NCBI RefSeq assembly: GCF_021354595.1
Contig: NZ_JADWYJ010000001.1
Coordinates: 969,446 to 1,033,445, forward strand
Origin: Maribellus sp. CM-23
GTDB lineage: Bacteria > Bacteroidota > Bacteroidia > Bacteroidales > Prolixibacteraceae
Reading direction: 5' to 3'
DNA length: 64,000 bases
In this document: piece after piece, positions 18,157 to 27,369 of the stretch
Position numbering within the stretch: the stretch's first letter is position 1
Layout of the letters: every line of letters begins with the position of its first letter
Translations under genes and position numbers: made by a program
The notes under the pieces: generated by a model
Databases searched by the model: none
Seen by the model: only the letters and a program-made list of their open reading frames with translations
What the model was told of the DNA's origin: nothing

Positions 18157-20592
18157 TTACTTTTCTGAAGGATTGGCCGGTGAAAATCTGATCTCTTCCG
18201 CTTTTTGGTTTCGGAATATGGTGATCACCACCTCTCCCTTCTGGTTTGCTTTTTCAAAGATCTTTACAAATTCATCGAAGTTTGCCACATCCTGTCCGTT
18301 GCATTTCAGGATTACGTCGCCCGTCCTTAAATTCATCGAATAAATGGCGGTATTTTCGGGAACCTCAAGAACAGCTACCCCGGCCATAGCGGGCAACCCA
18401 GCTGCCGACTGCTCGCCCATAGTTTCAATGTTTTTCACTTTCCCTTCCTTCCAGATAAATACCTTTCCGCTTTCGTTAGAGCGTTCGGTGATTAACAGGG
18501 GAATATCAGGAGTTTTAGCCAGCTTTTTCAAACGTTCCGATTTCACTCCAAACTGGTCCATTGGAAAATTCCGGAAGCCGATCTTCAACGCAGGCGATTG
18601 TTCGCTCACGGTGTAGTCGCCATGTGTTGCTTCCGCAAAAAGAGGAGCCCCGGATACAGAGTGGGCATCGCAATCGTTTTGAGCAAATTTAAGACGATCC
18701 GCTTCACCGGTTGCAAAAAGATTGGAATCGAGTTCCTGTCCCCATTTGTCATCCGGACCAAGCGTATAATTCATCACTGCCGGACGGTAAGCACCAAATA
18801 CAATGTTGTGCTTAAACACATCGCCGCTTTCGGGGTACCAGACATGCGGGTGCAGGCTGTTATTGATGATGATGTTGTTGGTGGCGGTACGATAATATCC
18901 TTCCCGCATTTTCAAACCTCCGGCTAACAACACATTGTTGTAAATCTCGTACCAGGTCGATCCGTCGTCGAGATCGATATCCCAGCCATGGTCGCAGCGC
19001 CAGCGCGAATTCCGAATGATGTTTTTATCCAGCATATCGTTTTTCGGAAAGTTGCGATCTTTCTTCACTTCCACATCGGTCTCGCGGGTATCGGGTGTCC
19101 AGAAACGGTCGCGGCCCCACGAGTTGAAACTTCCGTGGTCGCTGGTTTCAAGTACCGTGTTAAACACATCGCAATTCTCGATGATGTGCCCGCCAAAAGT
19201 ACCTTCGCTGATGTTAATTCCGGCACGCGGAACATCGTAAATAGAACAATGATTCACCCTGATTTCGTGTGACATGGAGATCTGCACGGGTGAGGTTTGT
19301 TTTTCATCGCGCCCGGTCATGGTAATCAGGCAGTCTTCCACCAAACAGTCCGACGGGTAATTGTCAGACTTTGGCCCGGGAGTACGGTCAATGGCTTCAA
19401 AATCCTGTTTCCCGTAACGAAACAGCGGGCTGCGTACAGCCCCGGGATCGCCGACAAAAGCAACCCCATTGGCTCCCGAATGATGTATGTAACAACTTTT
19501 TATGGTAATCCTGCGGTTGTAGTTATTTACAAAAATGCTGTTGCCACCCACCTGATCGAATTCGCAGTTCTGAAGCAAACAATCTTCTGCACCGTTGATA
19601 AAAACGGCCCCGCCGCGGTAGGTTGTCCAATCGCTTCGGAGCAGCGGCTCCTTGTTTTCCATAAAACTGCGGGCGGCATGGCGAAATATAAAGCCGTCGA
19701 ATTGCACGTGTTTTACCGGCTCTTCTTTTGTTCCGTTCAGTTCAAGCAGGTGTTTCAGCCGAACAATTTCCACCAAGGCTTTAGAAATGTCTTTGTCGTT
19801 CAACGGAAAATAGTACAACATGCTTTCCGTTTTATTGAAGTACCATTCTCCGGGCGCATCCAGTTCTTCAAACACATTTTCCACCATGCGGTAACGCGGG
19901 TGCATCTGCGAAGGCCGGTTGTTTTGCCATCCTCCCTCGGTATCAAGTGTTCCGTCAGTATTTTTCCCTTTAACCAGCCAGTGCATGTCGCCCCACAAAG
20001 CCATGTGCATGGCATGAATAAAAGCTCCCGCCGGATTCTCCCACGAAGCAATCCTTTCGGGTGTAAGCGGGTCGGTTTCGGGCTCCGGCTCACGTGTATG
20101 TTTCAGTTCCCAGGCGTCGAACACATTTTTCCCGGGTACCGCATTCGGAAAGCGGGCCATGCGTTGCCGTTGCCCGTTGATATAAAGTTGATCGATATCT
20201 ACATTTTCTGATATTTTCGCACAAAAAATACCTTCCCGGTAAGGCTCCCAATCCAGCTCAAGTTTCTGACCGCCACTGATTACCACTCCTCCGGGCGAAT
20301 TGATGGTTCTGAAAATGACCGGGTTCTCAGCGGTTCCTGAAATACCGGCATCCAGTTTCAGGGTTTGCGGCAAATAGTAAATTCCGTCTTCCACCCATAC
20401 ATGAACCGCTTTTTGACCAGCCACGGCGCGTGCCAATTCAGCGGCTTGGCCGAGCGTTGCGACCGGTGTCGTCTTACTTCCATTTGCGGAGTCATCCCCG
20501 CCGGGCGAAACATAAATCTCAAAAACGGTTGATTGACACGCGGCTAAAAGAAATACCAAAACATTCAGCAATAGTACAGCAACTTTCCTCAT
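18157..20592 (-). CDS. Right-handed beta-helix protein with PDZ domain, GH141-like
   Basis: About 811 residues with a lipoprotein signal (MRKVAVLLLNVLVFLLAAC). The ATG at 20592 is chosen over 20625 because it places the signal at the N terminus. YVSPGGDDSANGSKTTPVATLGQAAELARA opens a parallel beta-helix enzyme fold. QLYINGQRQRMARFPN and later repeat coils (NCEFDQVGGNSIFVNNYNRRITIKSCYIHHSGANGVAF) resemble GH141, a family with alpha-L-fucosidase and xylanase members. The last 75 residues form a PDZ-like domain (GVAVLEVPENTAIYSMNLRTGDVILKCNG). The fucosidase reading fits the GH95 gene next to it, but polysaccharide lyase or another beta-helix family is possible. Confidence in the fold is high and in GH141 moderate. 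Confidence 0.8.
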   Translation of the reverse strand: MRKVAVLLLNVLVFLLAACQSTVFEIYVSPGGDDSANGSKTTPVATLGQAAELARAVAGQKAVHVWVEDGIYYLPQTLKLDAGISGTAENPVIFRTINSPGGVVISGGQKLELDWEPYREGIFCAKISENVDIDQLYINGQRQRMARFPNAVPGKNVFDAWELKHTREPEPETDPLTPERIASWENPAGAFIHAMHMALWGDMHWLVKGKNTDGTLDTEGGWQNNRPSQMHPRYRMVENVFEELDAPGEWYFNKTESMLYYFPLNDKDISKALVEIVRLKHLLELNGTKEEPVKHVQFDGFIFRHAARSFMENKEPLLRSDWTTYRGGAVFINGAEDCLLQNCEFDQVGGNSIFVNNYNRRITIKSCYIHHSGANGVAFVGDPGAVRSPLFRYGKQDFEAIDRTPGPKSDNYPSDCLVEDCLITMTGRDEKQTSPVQISMSHEIRVNHCSIYDVPRAGINISEGTFGGHIIENCDVFNTVLETSDHGSFNSWGRDRFWTPDTRETDVEVKKDRNFPKNDMLDKNIIRNSRWRCDHGWDIDLDDGSTWYEIYNNVLLAGGLKMREGYYRTATNNIIINNSLHPHVWYPESGDVFKHNIVFGAYRPAVMNYTLGPDDKWGQELDSNLFATGEADRLKFAQNDCDAHSVSGAPLFAEATHGDYTVSEQSPALKIGFRNFPMDQFGVKSERLKKLAKTPDIPLLITERSNESGKVFIWKEGKVKNIETMGEQSAAGLPAMAGVAVLEVPENTAIYSMNLRTGDVILKCNGQDVANFDEFVKIFEKANQKGEVVITIFRNQKAEEIRFSPANPSEK

Positions 20593-20914
20593 ACGATTAA
20601 AATTGTTTTTTTCAAAGGTTCGCAACCGACGGATGGAACTCGCATATCCGTCAACTGATGGACAATTATTCTTTCGGAGGTGAATAATTTATATGCTCCT
20701 TTCATAAAAGATGGCAAAAATTAGCTTTCGGTTGTAGCCGACAAAATAATGATTTCCAAAACAACCAAAAACCTTTTTAAAAATTTTAATTTGTCCACCC
20801 CGTATTTATCCTTAATTTTCTGCTCACAGGCTCATTCCTGAAGGCCTGATTACCCGGGCAATCCAAATAAAATTATATTTTTGAGAAACTAAATTCACCA
20901 TAAAGAAAATCACT
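20593..20914. other. Divergent intergenic region with leader hairpin
   Basis: No gene is seen in these 322 bp between two divergent genes. A 7-bp hairpin, GACGGAT (20628-20634) with ATCCGTC (20646-20652), lies in the leader of the minus-strand beta-helix gene, 36 bp before its start. A TATTTTTG box sits 31 bp before the plus-strand oxidoreductase. Confidence 0.5.
20876..20883 (+). promoter_or_regulatory. Possible -7 element for the oxidoreductase gene
   Basis: TATTTTTG matches the Bacteroidota -7 consensus TAnnTTTG and lies 31 bp before the ATG at 20915. No clear TTG is found 19-21 bp upstream, so support is partial. Confidence 0.35.
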
Positions 20915-22321
20915 ATGAAGCTTCAAGCTATTGGCGTTGCCATGATCAGCTTTTTTCTTGCGGCCTGTGCCGGGGGGAATCGCGAAAAGACAGATACCCA
21001 AAAAGATTCACAACCTATGTTTACAGGAGCCAAAGGAGAGGTCAGAATCATGACCCTAGACCCGGGACACTTTCATGCTGCCCTGGTACAAAAAAATATG
21101 TATGACCAGGTAGACCCCACAGTGTATGTTTATGCCCCGGAAGGCCGTGATGTGCAAGGGCATCTGGCGTTGATTGAACGTTACAACACCCGTAGCGAAA
21201 ACCCGACTACCTGGTTGGAAAAAGTATATACCGGTCCTGATTTCCTGGAGAAAATGTTAAATGAAAAACCGGGAAATGTAATGGTTACAGCAGGAAATAA
21301 TGCCAAGAAAACCGAGTACATCCTAAAATCGATAGAAGCAGGAATTAATGTACTGGCCGACAAACCCATGGTAATCTCGCCCGAAGAATTCCCTAAATTG
21401 GAGGAAGCATTTAAGCTGGCCGAAGAAAAAGGCGTTTTGCTTTATGATATTATGACGGAGCGTTACGAAATCACTACCATGCTGCAGCGCGAGTTGTCGT
21501 TGCTTCCCGAAGTTTTTGGCGAACTGCAAGCCGGCTCAGAAGAAAATCCGGCCATAACCAAAGAAAGTGTGCACCACTTCTTTAAATATGTCTCAGGAAA
21601 TCCGCTTGTTCGTCCGGCCTGGTTTTTTGACACTCAGCAACAAGGCGAAGGAATCGTGGATGTTACCACTCACCTTGTTGACATGATCCAGTGGGAAGCT
21701 TTCCCCGAAGTGACACTAAACAAATCGGACGTACAGGTTTTATCGGCCAAACGCTGGACTACAGACCTCTCTCCTGAAATGTTTGAAAAAGTTACCGGGC
21801 TGGGCACTTACCCCGACTATCTGCAAAAAGACGTTGACAACGATGTGCTGAAGGTTTACAGCAACGGCGAAATCAACTATACATTAAAAGGTATTCATGC
21901 AAAAGTTTCGGTTATCTGGAATTTCCAGGCTCCGGAAGGTACTGGTGATACGCATTATTCAATCATGCGCGGAACTAAATGCGACCTCATCATCCAACAG
22001 GGAGAAGAGGAAGGTTACAAACCGCAGTTGTACATTGAAACAAGCGAAGAAGACCTGAAAGCTTTTGCCGGCTTCCTGTACAATGCAGTGGAAGGACTGG
22101 CTGAAAAATTCCCCGGTATTACGCTCGAAAAAGTGAGCGATTCGAAATGGAAACTGAATATTCCTGATAATTACAAAGTTGGGCACGAAGCACATTTCGG
22201 ACAGGTAACCGAAAAATACCTGCAATACCTGGTGGACGGCAAACTACCTGAATGGGAAGTTCCGAACATGATTGTAAAATACTACACCACTACTGAAGGC
22301 TTGAAGAAAGCGCTGGAATAG
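20915..22321 (+). CDS. Lipoprotein Gfo/Idh/MocA-type oxidoreductase
   Basis: A protein of 468 residues with a lipoprotein signal ending at Cys18 (ISFFLAACAGG), so it would be exported and lipid-anchored. The Rossmann part contains VMVTAGNNAKKTEYILKSIEAGINVLADKPMVISPEEF. The DKP motif corresponds to the E/DKP motif of Gfo/Idh/MocA NAD(P)-dependent dehydrogenases. Downstream HHFFKYVSGNPLVRPAWFFDTQQQGEGIVDVTTHLVDMIQW contains the His residues expected in the catalytic region. Exported members often act on sugars. It is transcribed alone, with a strong terminator after it. The substrate is unknown. Confidence 0.85.
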   Translation: MKLQAIGVAMISFFLAACAGGNREKTDTQKDSQPMFTGAKGEVRIMTLDPGHFHAALVQKNMYDQVDPTVYVYAPEGRDVQGHLALIERYNTRSENPTTWLEKVYTGPDFLEKMLNEKPGNVMVTAGNNAKKTEYILKSIEAGINVLADKPMVISPEEFPKLEEAFKLAEEKGVLLYDIMTERYEITTMLQRELSLLPEVFGELQAGSEENPAITKESVHHFFKYVSGNPLVRPAWFFDTQQQGEGIVDVTTHLVDMIQWEAFPEVTLNKSDVQVLSAKRWTTDLSPEMFEKVTGLGTYPDYLQKDVDNDVLKVYSNGEINYTLKGIHAKVSVIWNFQAPEGTGDTHYSIMRGTKCDLIIQQGEEEGYKPQLYIETSEEDLKAFAGFLYNAVEGLAEKFPGITLEKVSDSKWKLNIPDNYKVGHEAHFGQVTEKYLQYLVDGKLPEWEVPNMIVKYYTTTEGLKKALE

Positions 22322-22372
22322 AAGAGTGATCGTTAACCCCGCCTGAACGGACGGGCAGGGATTATTACCATT

Positions 22373-22424
22373 ATTCACCGGGTGACTTTGATATGAATCA
22401 AACAGTCACCCGGTGAATTGTTTT
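22373..22424 (+). terminator. Strong terminator after the oxidoreductase gene
   Basis: A perfect 15-bp inverted repeat (22373-22387 with 22404-22418) with a 16-nt loop followed by TGTTTT, 51 bp after the stop codon. The remaining bases up to 22582 show no gene. Confidence 0.88.
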
Positions 22425-22582
22425 ATGGCAACTCAGTAATTATAAACTGAATGACAAACAAGCTCGCCATTGGAAGCTATCTCCAGAATGACGATTGCTG
22501 ATAAACGATTGAAGATCTACGAAGGAAAAGAATGTACGGATAGTATATCTGCCATTAACATTCGTTAACCGATATTCAAAAA

Positions 22583-24172
22583 TCAGTTCTTATTCACCGG
22601 GTTATCCACTACAATGCGGGTCTTTTGATTGGCCACCCTGTCGGCTACCAAAAATGCATAACGAGTAATTCGCTTCATTTTTGTATAGTCAATTTTATCA
22701 ATCTCGTCACTTACTTTATGGTAATCGTCGTGTACCCCGGTTGAAAGTCCCAGTACCGGAATGTTGTTTTTATAGAAATGAAAATAATCGCTTCTGTTCA
22801 GAAATTCTTTTGACAGTTTATCATTCAACACAAGGTTTTGCTCTTTACTGATCTCCTGGCTCAGGTTCCAAAACTCCGTGCTTTGTTTCCCGGTTACCAC
22901 ATACAAACCATTGGGGCCGGCCAGTTGTTTTTCGGTAGCTGCATCGGGCAAAGGCTCTTCTTCAGCCGAGCGTCCCACCATATCGAGGTTTATGTCTATC
23001 AGAGTTTTTTCCAGCGAAAACACCGGATGTTGCGTGTAATAATCCGATCCGAACAATCCTTTTTCTTCGGCCGTTACCCATGCAAAAACAATGCTTCGTT
23101 TGGGTTTCTTTTTCATACTTTGAAAAGCCTGCGCAATCTCAAGCAAAGCTACGGTGCCAGTACCGTTATCATCGGCACCGTTAAACACCTCCCCGTTGGC
23201 ATCTACTCCAATATGATCGTAATGAGCTGTAAGTACCACACATTCATTTTTCAAAACCGGATCGCTGCCTTCTACCACTGCAATTACGTTTTTACCCAGT
23301 ATTTCCGATCTGGTTTTGGGGAGCTGAATTTTCGCCTTGATACCTTCCAGTTCAAACGACTTTGGCGAACCGCTTTCATTGATCTCGTTTTGCAGTTGTG
23401 CCAGTGTTTTTCCCGAAGATTTTAGTAGCTGATCGGCCAGTTCTTTGGTTCCCAAAATCATGTTTATGGGTAAAACCTGCCTTCTTACCGACGTTCCTTT
23501 TATCGCCATGCTGCCACCGTTTATGTATTGCTTTACCTCATCAAACGCGGTTGAGTCCGGATTCATGGGATCGGGAACGAGAATCAAAGCTTTTGCTCCC
23601 CCCATCAGCATCTTACTCATTTTGCGCATTTCGGTACCAAAATCCATGCTTTTGGCTACCGAGTCAGTGCAAAGTTCCACACTCCGGCTCATGGCCAAAA
23701 CAATCTTTCCTTTTACATCTATTCCTTCGGTGTCGTTGTATTTTGTCTTATCATTGTACCAGCCGTACCCGGCAAAAACCACCTCGCTGACAATGGTATC
23801 TCCGTCGGGAGGCCCCAGCAAAGAAAAAAAGTTGTCGTGAAAGCTTTCCAGAACATCCCCATTATTGTCCCGAATCTCTAAAAACGTATTCGCGAGATCG
23901 GGCTTGGTCATTTCCATTTCTACGTACTGAAAAAAATCTTCGGCTCCCGGTTTCAGCCCCATCAGTTTACACTGAGCTTTCAAATAATCGGCAGCTAAAT
24001 CCACCCCCGGAACGGCCGTTGAAAAATCGCGTCCCTGCATGTAATCGCTGGCAATAAATTCCAGGTGTGCCTTAAGGTCGCTTTCGGTGATGGTTTCCAT
24101 CTCTTTTTTTTGCGCCCAAAGAAGGCTTGAAACGGAGAAGCAAAGAACAGTCAGTAATAATTTATTCTTCAT
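22583..24172 (-). CDS. M28-family metallopeptidase, copy 2
   Basis: A protein of 529 residues with a signal peptide, probably periplasmic. All M28 zinc ligands are visible in order: His in TAHYDHIGVD, bridging Asp in NGADDNGTG, Glu in WVTAEEKGLFGS, Asp in NLDMVGRS, and His in GVHDDYHKVSDE. The insert between the N-terminal DLAADYLKAQCKLMGLKPG and the catalytic part fits a PA domain. Enzymes of this type are aminopeptidases or related dipeptidases. The neighbouring upstream gene (46 bp away, same strand) is a paralog with the same layout, so this is a tandem duplication in one operon. Confidence 0.93.
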   Translation of the reverse strand: MKNKLLLTVLCFSVSSLLWAQKKEMETITESDLKAHLEFIASDYMQGRDFSTAVPGVDLAADYLKAQCKLMGLKPGAEDFFQYVEMEMTKPDLANTFLEIRDNNGDVLESFHDNFFSLLGPPDGDTIVSEVVFAGYGWYNDKTKYNDTEGIDVKGKIVLAMSRSVELCTDSVAKSMDFGTEMRKMSKMLMGGAKALILVPDPMNPDSTAFDEVKQYINGGSMAIKGTSVRRQVLPINMILGTKELADQLLKSSGKTLAQLQNEINESGSPKSFELEGIKAKIQLPKTRSEILGKNVIAVVEGSDPVLKNECVVLTAHYDHIGVDANGEVFNGADDNGTGTVALLEIAQAFQSMKKKPKRSIVFAWVTAEEKGLFGSDYYTQHPVFSLEKTLIDINLDMVGRSAEEEPLPDAATEKQLAGPNGLYVVTGKQSTEFWNLSQEISKEQNLVLNDKLSKEFLNRSDYFHFYKNNIPVLGLSTGVHDDYHKVSDEIDKIDYTKMKRITRYAFLVADRVANQKTRIVVDNPVNKN

Positions 24173-24218
24173 TTATATTCGGATTTATGCTTGATGAGTA
24201 AACATTCAATTGATAAAA

Positions 24219-25766
24219 TTACTCTTCCTTGATTTTTCTGTGAATTTCCTGTCGGTTCGCAATATCGAGCCCCATCCAAAAGCAAAGCTCTGCCACCCGT
24301 TTCAGCTTGTCGAAATTGATCTTGTCCACGTCGTCGCCCACCTGATGATAATCAGCGTGGTAACCGGTGGCGTAATTTAACACCGGCACCCCGTTTTTGT
24401 GGAAGTTGTAATGATCACTGACCCTAAGAAAATAATCAGGCAAAGCGGTATCGGGCACCAGCCCCATTTCCTCGCATTTTTGCCGGTTGATCTCCGCCAG
24501 TTCGGGCCATGCATTGTTTGACAAGGTATACAGGCCGTCGAAATCCTTTACTTTCTTGGGCGATTTGTTCCAGATTGTATCGTGGGGTTCGAACACACGC
24601 CCTACCATATCGAGGTTAAAACAGGTAACCGTTTTATCGAGCGGAAACAGCGGATGCTGTGAATAGTAGTTCGATCCAAACATTCCCAACTCTTCACTGG
24701 TAACCCATAAAAAAACGATGCTCCGCTTGGGTTTTGGATCGAGGCTGGCAAAAGCTTCTGCCACTTCCATAATGGCCACGGTTCCCGATCCGTTATCATC
24801 GGCTCCGTTGTACACATCGCCGCTCTGATCCACTCCCACATGATCGTAATGTGCCATAAACACCACACATTCGTTTTTCAAAACCGGGTCAGATCCTTCC
24901 ACATAGCCAACAATGTTGCGGGCATTTATTTCATTCTTTATCACTTTTGATTCCATCGAAATATACCTGTCATCCACCACCATCGCCTGCTTTTCACCGG
25001 TGGCAGCTACACTAACAAGGTATTTTTCAAACTGTCCTTTTCCTCCCAGAATTTTATCAGCCAACCGGGGCAGTGCTACCAACACCGGAATTCCGTTGTT
25101 TGTCTGAGTGTTGGCCAGGCTGTAACTTTCGCGGTTGTTCCAGGCTTTTAGTTCATTGAAGGCATGATTGTGACGATCGCGCGGACAAGTAACCAATACA
25201 ATGGCTGCCGGATTCTTTTCCCCAAGCGAACGAATTTTACGTCGCTCTTCGCGGTTATGCCACGAGAACTTTGCAGACTCCGGAAAACCTTTGGCCTTGC
25301 CCTGAGCAACCAGCACAACGTTCCCACTTACGTCTGTTTCATCATCTATGTCACCAAAACCTACCATTACAATGGCTGCATCGCTCAGCACTTCTTCCTC
25401 CATACGGCCGTCCAGGCGAATAAAATCAGAGGTCCGAAAAACAGGCTTTCCATTTTCTTTGCTTACTTCCACAAAACTTTCCGGATCGGGACGTGAGGAA
25501 ACCAGGGGTACCTTTTGGCTGTACGCCGGAAATCCGGGTTTTAATCCTATTTTCTCAGCCTGCTCAGCAATATAATTGGCTGCCATTTCCAATCCGTTGG
25601 CCTGTGTTCCCAAACAACGCCCCTGAAGTTCGTCAGATGCCAGGTAGCTTAAATGTTCATGCAAACCGTCTTTGTCAATCTTGTCAACCGCTGAGTTCTG
25701 TGCAAAAACGTTGAAAAAAAACAGTATCCAAAATAAACCCGTAAATGCAGTTTTTTGTAATAACAT
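24219..25766 (-). CDS. M28-family metallopeptidase, copy 1
   Basis: A protein of 515 residues with a signal peptide (LLQKTAFTGLFWILFFFNVFAQ). The M28 metal ligands are present: His in MAHYDHVGVD, Asp in NGADDNGSG, Glu in WVTSEELGMFGS, Asp in NLDMVGR, and His in GYHADYHQVGDD. It is the first gene of a two-gene operon with the paralog at 22583-24172. The two differ mainly in the N-terminal and PA-like region, so substrate preference may differ. It is divergent from the M48 peptidase gene across a short promoter region. Confidence 0.93.
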   Translation of the reverse strand: MLLQKTAFTGLFWILFFFNVFAQNSAVDKIDKDGLHEHLSYLASDELQGRCLGTQANGLEMAANYIAEQAEKIGLKPGFPAYSQKVPLVSSRPDPESFVEVSKENGKPVFRTSDFIRLDGRMEEEVLSDAAIVMVGFGDIDDETDVSGNVVLVAQGKAKGFPESAKFSWHNREERRKIRSLGEKNPAAIVLVTCPRDRHNHAFNELKAWNNRESYSLANTQTNNGIPVLVALPRLADKILGGKGQFEKYLVSVAATGEKQAMVVDDRYISMESKVIKNEINARNIVGYVEGSDPVLKNECVVFMAHYDHVGVDQSGDVYNGADDNGSGTVAIMEVAEAFASLDPKPKRSIVFLWVTSEELGMFGSNYYSQHPLFPLDKTVTCFNLDMVGRVFEPHDTIWNKSPKKVKDFDGLYTLSNNAWPELAEINRQKCEEMGLVPDTALPDYFLRVSDHYNFHKNGVPVLNYATGYHADYHQVGDDVDKINFDKLKRVAELCFWMGLDIANRQEIHRKIKEE

Positions 25767-25788
25767 AGGTATTATCTGAAATTTTGAA

Positions 25789-25819
25789 GAAATTTACACA
25801 TTGGTTTATAAAGTAACAA
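25789..25819 (-). promoter_or_regulatory. Possible promoter of the M28 operon
   Basis: On the minus strand TTG (25817-25819), 20 nt, then TAAATTTC (25789-25796), one base off the TAnnTTTG consensus, lies 23 bp before the start codon at 25766. Confidence 0.35.
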
Positions 25820-25900
25820 TAAACACTACGTTTACATTAAAACCTTTTAATATTGTAAGTGTTGTCGTATAACAAAGAAACTGCAACTAACATTCAGAAT

Positions 25901-27364
25901 ATGAAAACAACAAAATCGATCTTTTCTATTTTAATAATTGCATCGCTTATTTTTTTGGTTCCCTCGTGCGCGATAAACCCGGTTACCGGGAAAAAGCAAA
26001 TCATGTTTGTTTCGGAAGAACAGGAGATTGCCATGGGAGCCCAGTATCACCCTTCGGTGGTTTCCACTTTTGGTATTTATGATAACCCCGCCATTCAGAA
26101 ATTTATTGAAGAAAAAGGAACGGAAATGGGCAAGATCTCGCATCGCCCGAATTTAAAATATCACTTTACCATTCTTGATTCGCCGGTGGTAAACGCCTTT
26201 GCAGTGCCCGGAGGTTACTTGTATGTTACCCGGGGTATTTTGGCACAGTTCAACAGCGAGGCGGAGCTGATCGGTGTTCTGGGGCACGAAATGGGCCACG
26301 TAACCGCGCGCCACTCTGCTCAGCAGCAAACCAACCAAACAATTGGGCAGGCAGTATTGCTCGGCGGAATGCTCGCCTCCAAAGAAATTTACAAGCTGGC
26401 CGACGAAGCCATGGCCGGCATGCAATTGCTGTTTATGAGTTTTAGCCGGGAAAACGAACGCGAATCCGATCGGCTGGGAGTGGAGTACGCCACTAAAATT
26501 GGATACGATGCTCATAAAATGGCCGACTTTTTCCAGGTGCTGGAGAAAATGAGCATGGGCAGCGAGCAGGCAGGAGTGCCGACTTTCTTTTCAACTCACC
26601 CCAATCCCGAAGACCGTTTTAATTCAGTTCACCGCATCAGCGACGAATGGCAAGCCAAATACCCGGGAAAAAACTTTATTGTTGACACCAACGATTACCT
26701 CAGCATGATTGACGGGATTGTTTACGGAGAAGATCCACGCCAGGGGTTTGTGGAAAACAATACATTTTATCATCCTGAACTGAAATTTAAATTTGCCTTT
26801 CCTTCGGGATGGAAGCTGGTGAATGCTCCTACCCAGGTACAGATGGCTGCCCCCGATCAGAAAGCAGGTATTATTTTCATGCTTTCGGACGAAACCACCC
26901 CTGCTGCGGCTTCGCAAAAAGCCATCAGCGACCTGAAACTTTCGATCATCGAAAGCAAGGATGTAAAAGTAAACGGGAACAACGCCGTGGCCGTTATCTC
27001 GCAGCAGGCTTCGCAAAGCCAGTCGGGACAGCAACAGGTTATTAAGCTATGCTCGTATTTTATTCAAAAAGATGGCAAAGTTTACACCTTCCATGGAATT
27101 GCCAGCGATGCCGACTTCAACCAGTTCCTGCCTTCTTTCCAATCGACCATGAAAGGTTTTGCAAGCTTAACTGAAGCATCGAAGCTGAATGTTAAACCCG
27201 ACAGAATCCGCATAAAAACAGTACAAAAAACAAGTACACTGGCCGACGCCTTTGCTTATTTCAAAGTTCCGAAAGAACAATACAAGGAACTGGCGCTTCT
27301 GAACAACATGGAGCTGAACCAGCAACTAACAAGAGGCAAACTGATTAAAGTAATTTCCCAATAA
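25901..27364 (+). CDS. M48-family metallopeptidase lipoprotein with LysM-like tail
   Basis: About 487 residues starting MKTTKSIFSILIIASLIFLVPSC, a lipoprotein signal; the earlier start at 25859 is rejected because it buries the signal. The zinc motif HEMGH (GVLGHEMGHVTARHSAQQ) and the downstream ENERESDRLGVEYATK with the third ligand define an M48/BepA-like peptidase. Such enzymes degrade misassembled outer-membrane proteins in the periplasm. The last 60 residues (TVQKTSTLADAFAYFKVPKEQYKELALLNNMELNQQLTRGKLIKVI) look like a LysM-type domain. It converges with the GH5 gene, with 5 bp between the stop codons. Confidence 0.9.
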   Translation: MKTTKSIFSILIIASLIFLVPSCAINPVTGKKQIMFVSEEQEIAMGAQYHPSVVSTFGIYDNPAIQKFIEEKGTEMGKISHRPNLKYHFTILDSPVVNAFAVPGGYLYVTRGILAQFNSEAELIGVLGHEMGHVTARHSAQQQTNQTIGQAVLLGGMLASKEIYKLADEAMAGMQLLFMSFSRENERESDRLGVEYATKIGYDAHKMADFFQVLEKMSMGSEQAGVPTFFSTHPNPEDRFNSVHRISDEWQAKYPGKNFIVDTNDYLSMIDGIVYGEDPRQGFVENNTFYHPELKFKFAFPSGWKLVNAPTQVQMAAPDQKAGIIFMLSDETTPAAASQKAISDLKLSIIESKDVKVNGNNAVAVISQQASQSQSGQQQVIKLCSYFIQKDGKVYTFHGIASDADFNQFLPSFQSTMKGFASLTEASKLNVKPDRIRIKTVQKTSTLADAFAYFKVPKEQYKELALLNNMELNQQLTRGKLIKVISQ

Positions 27365-27369
27365 ACGAA

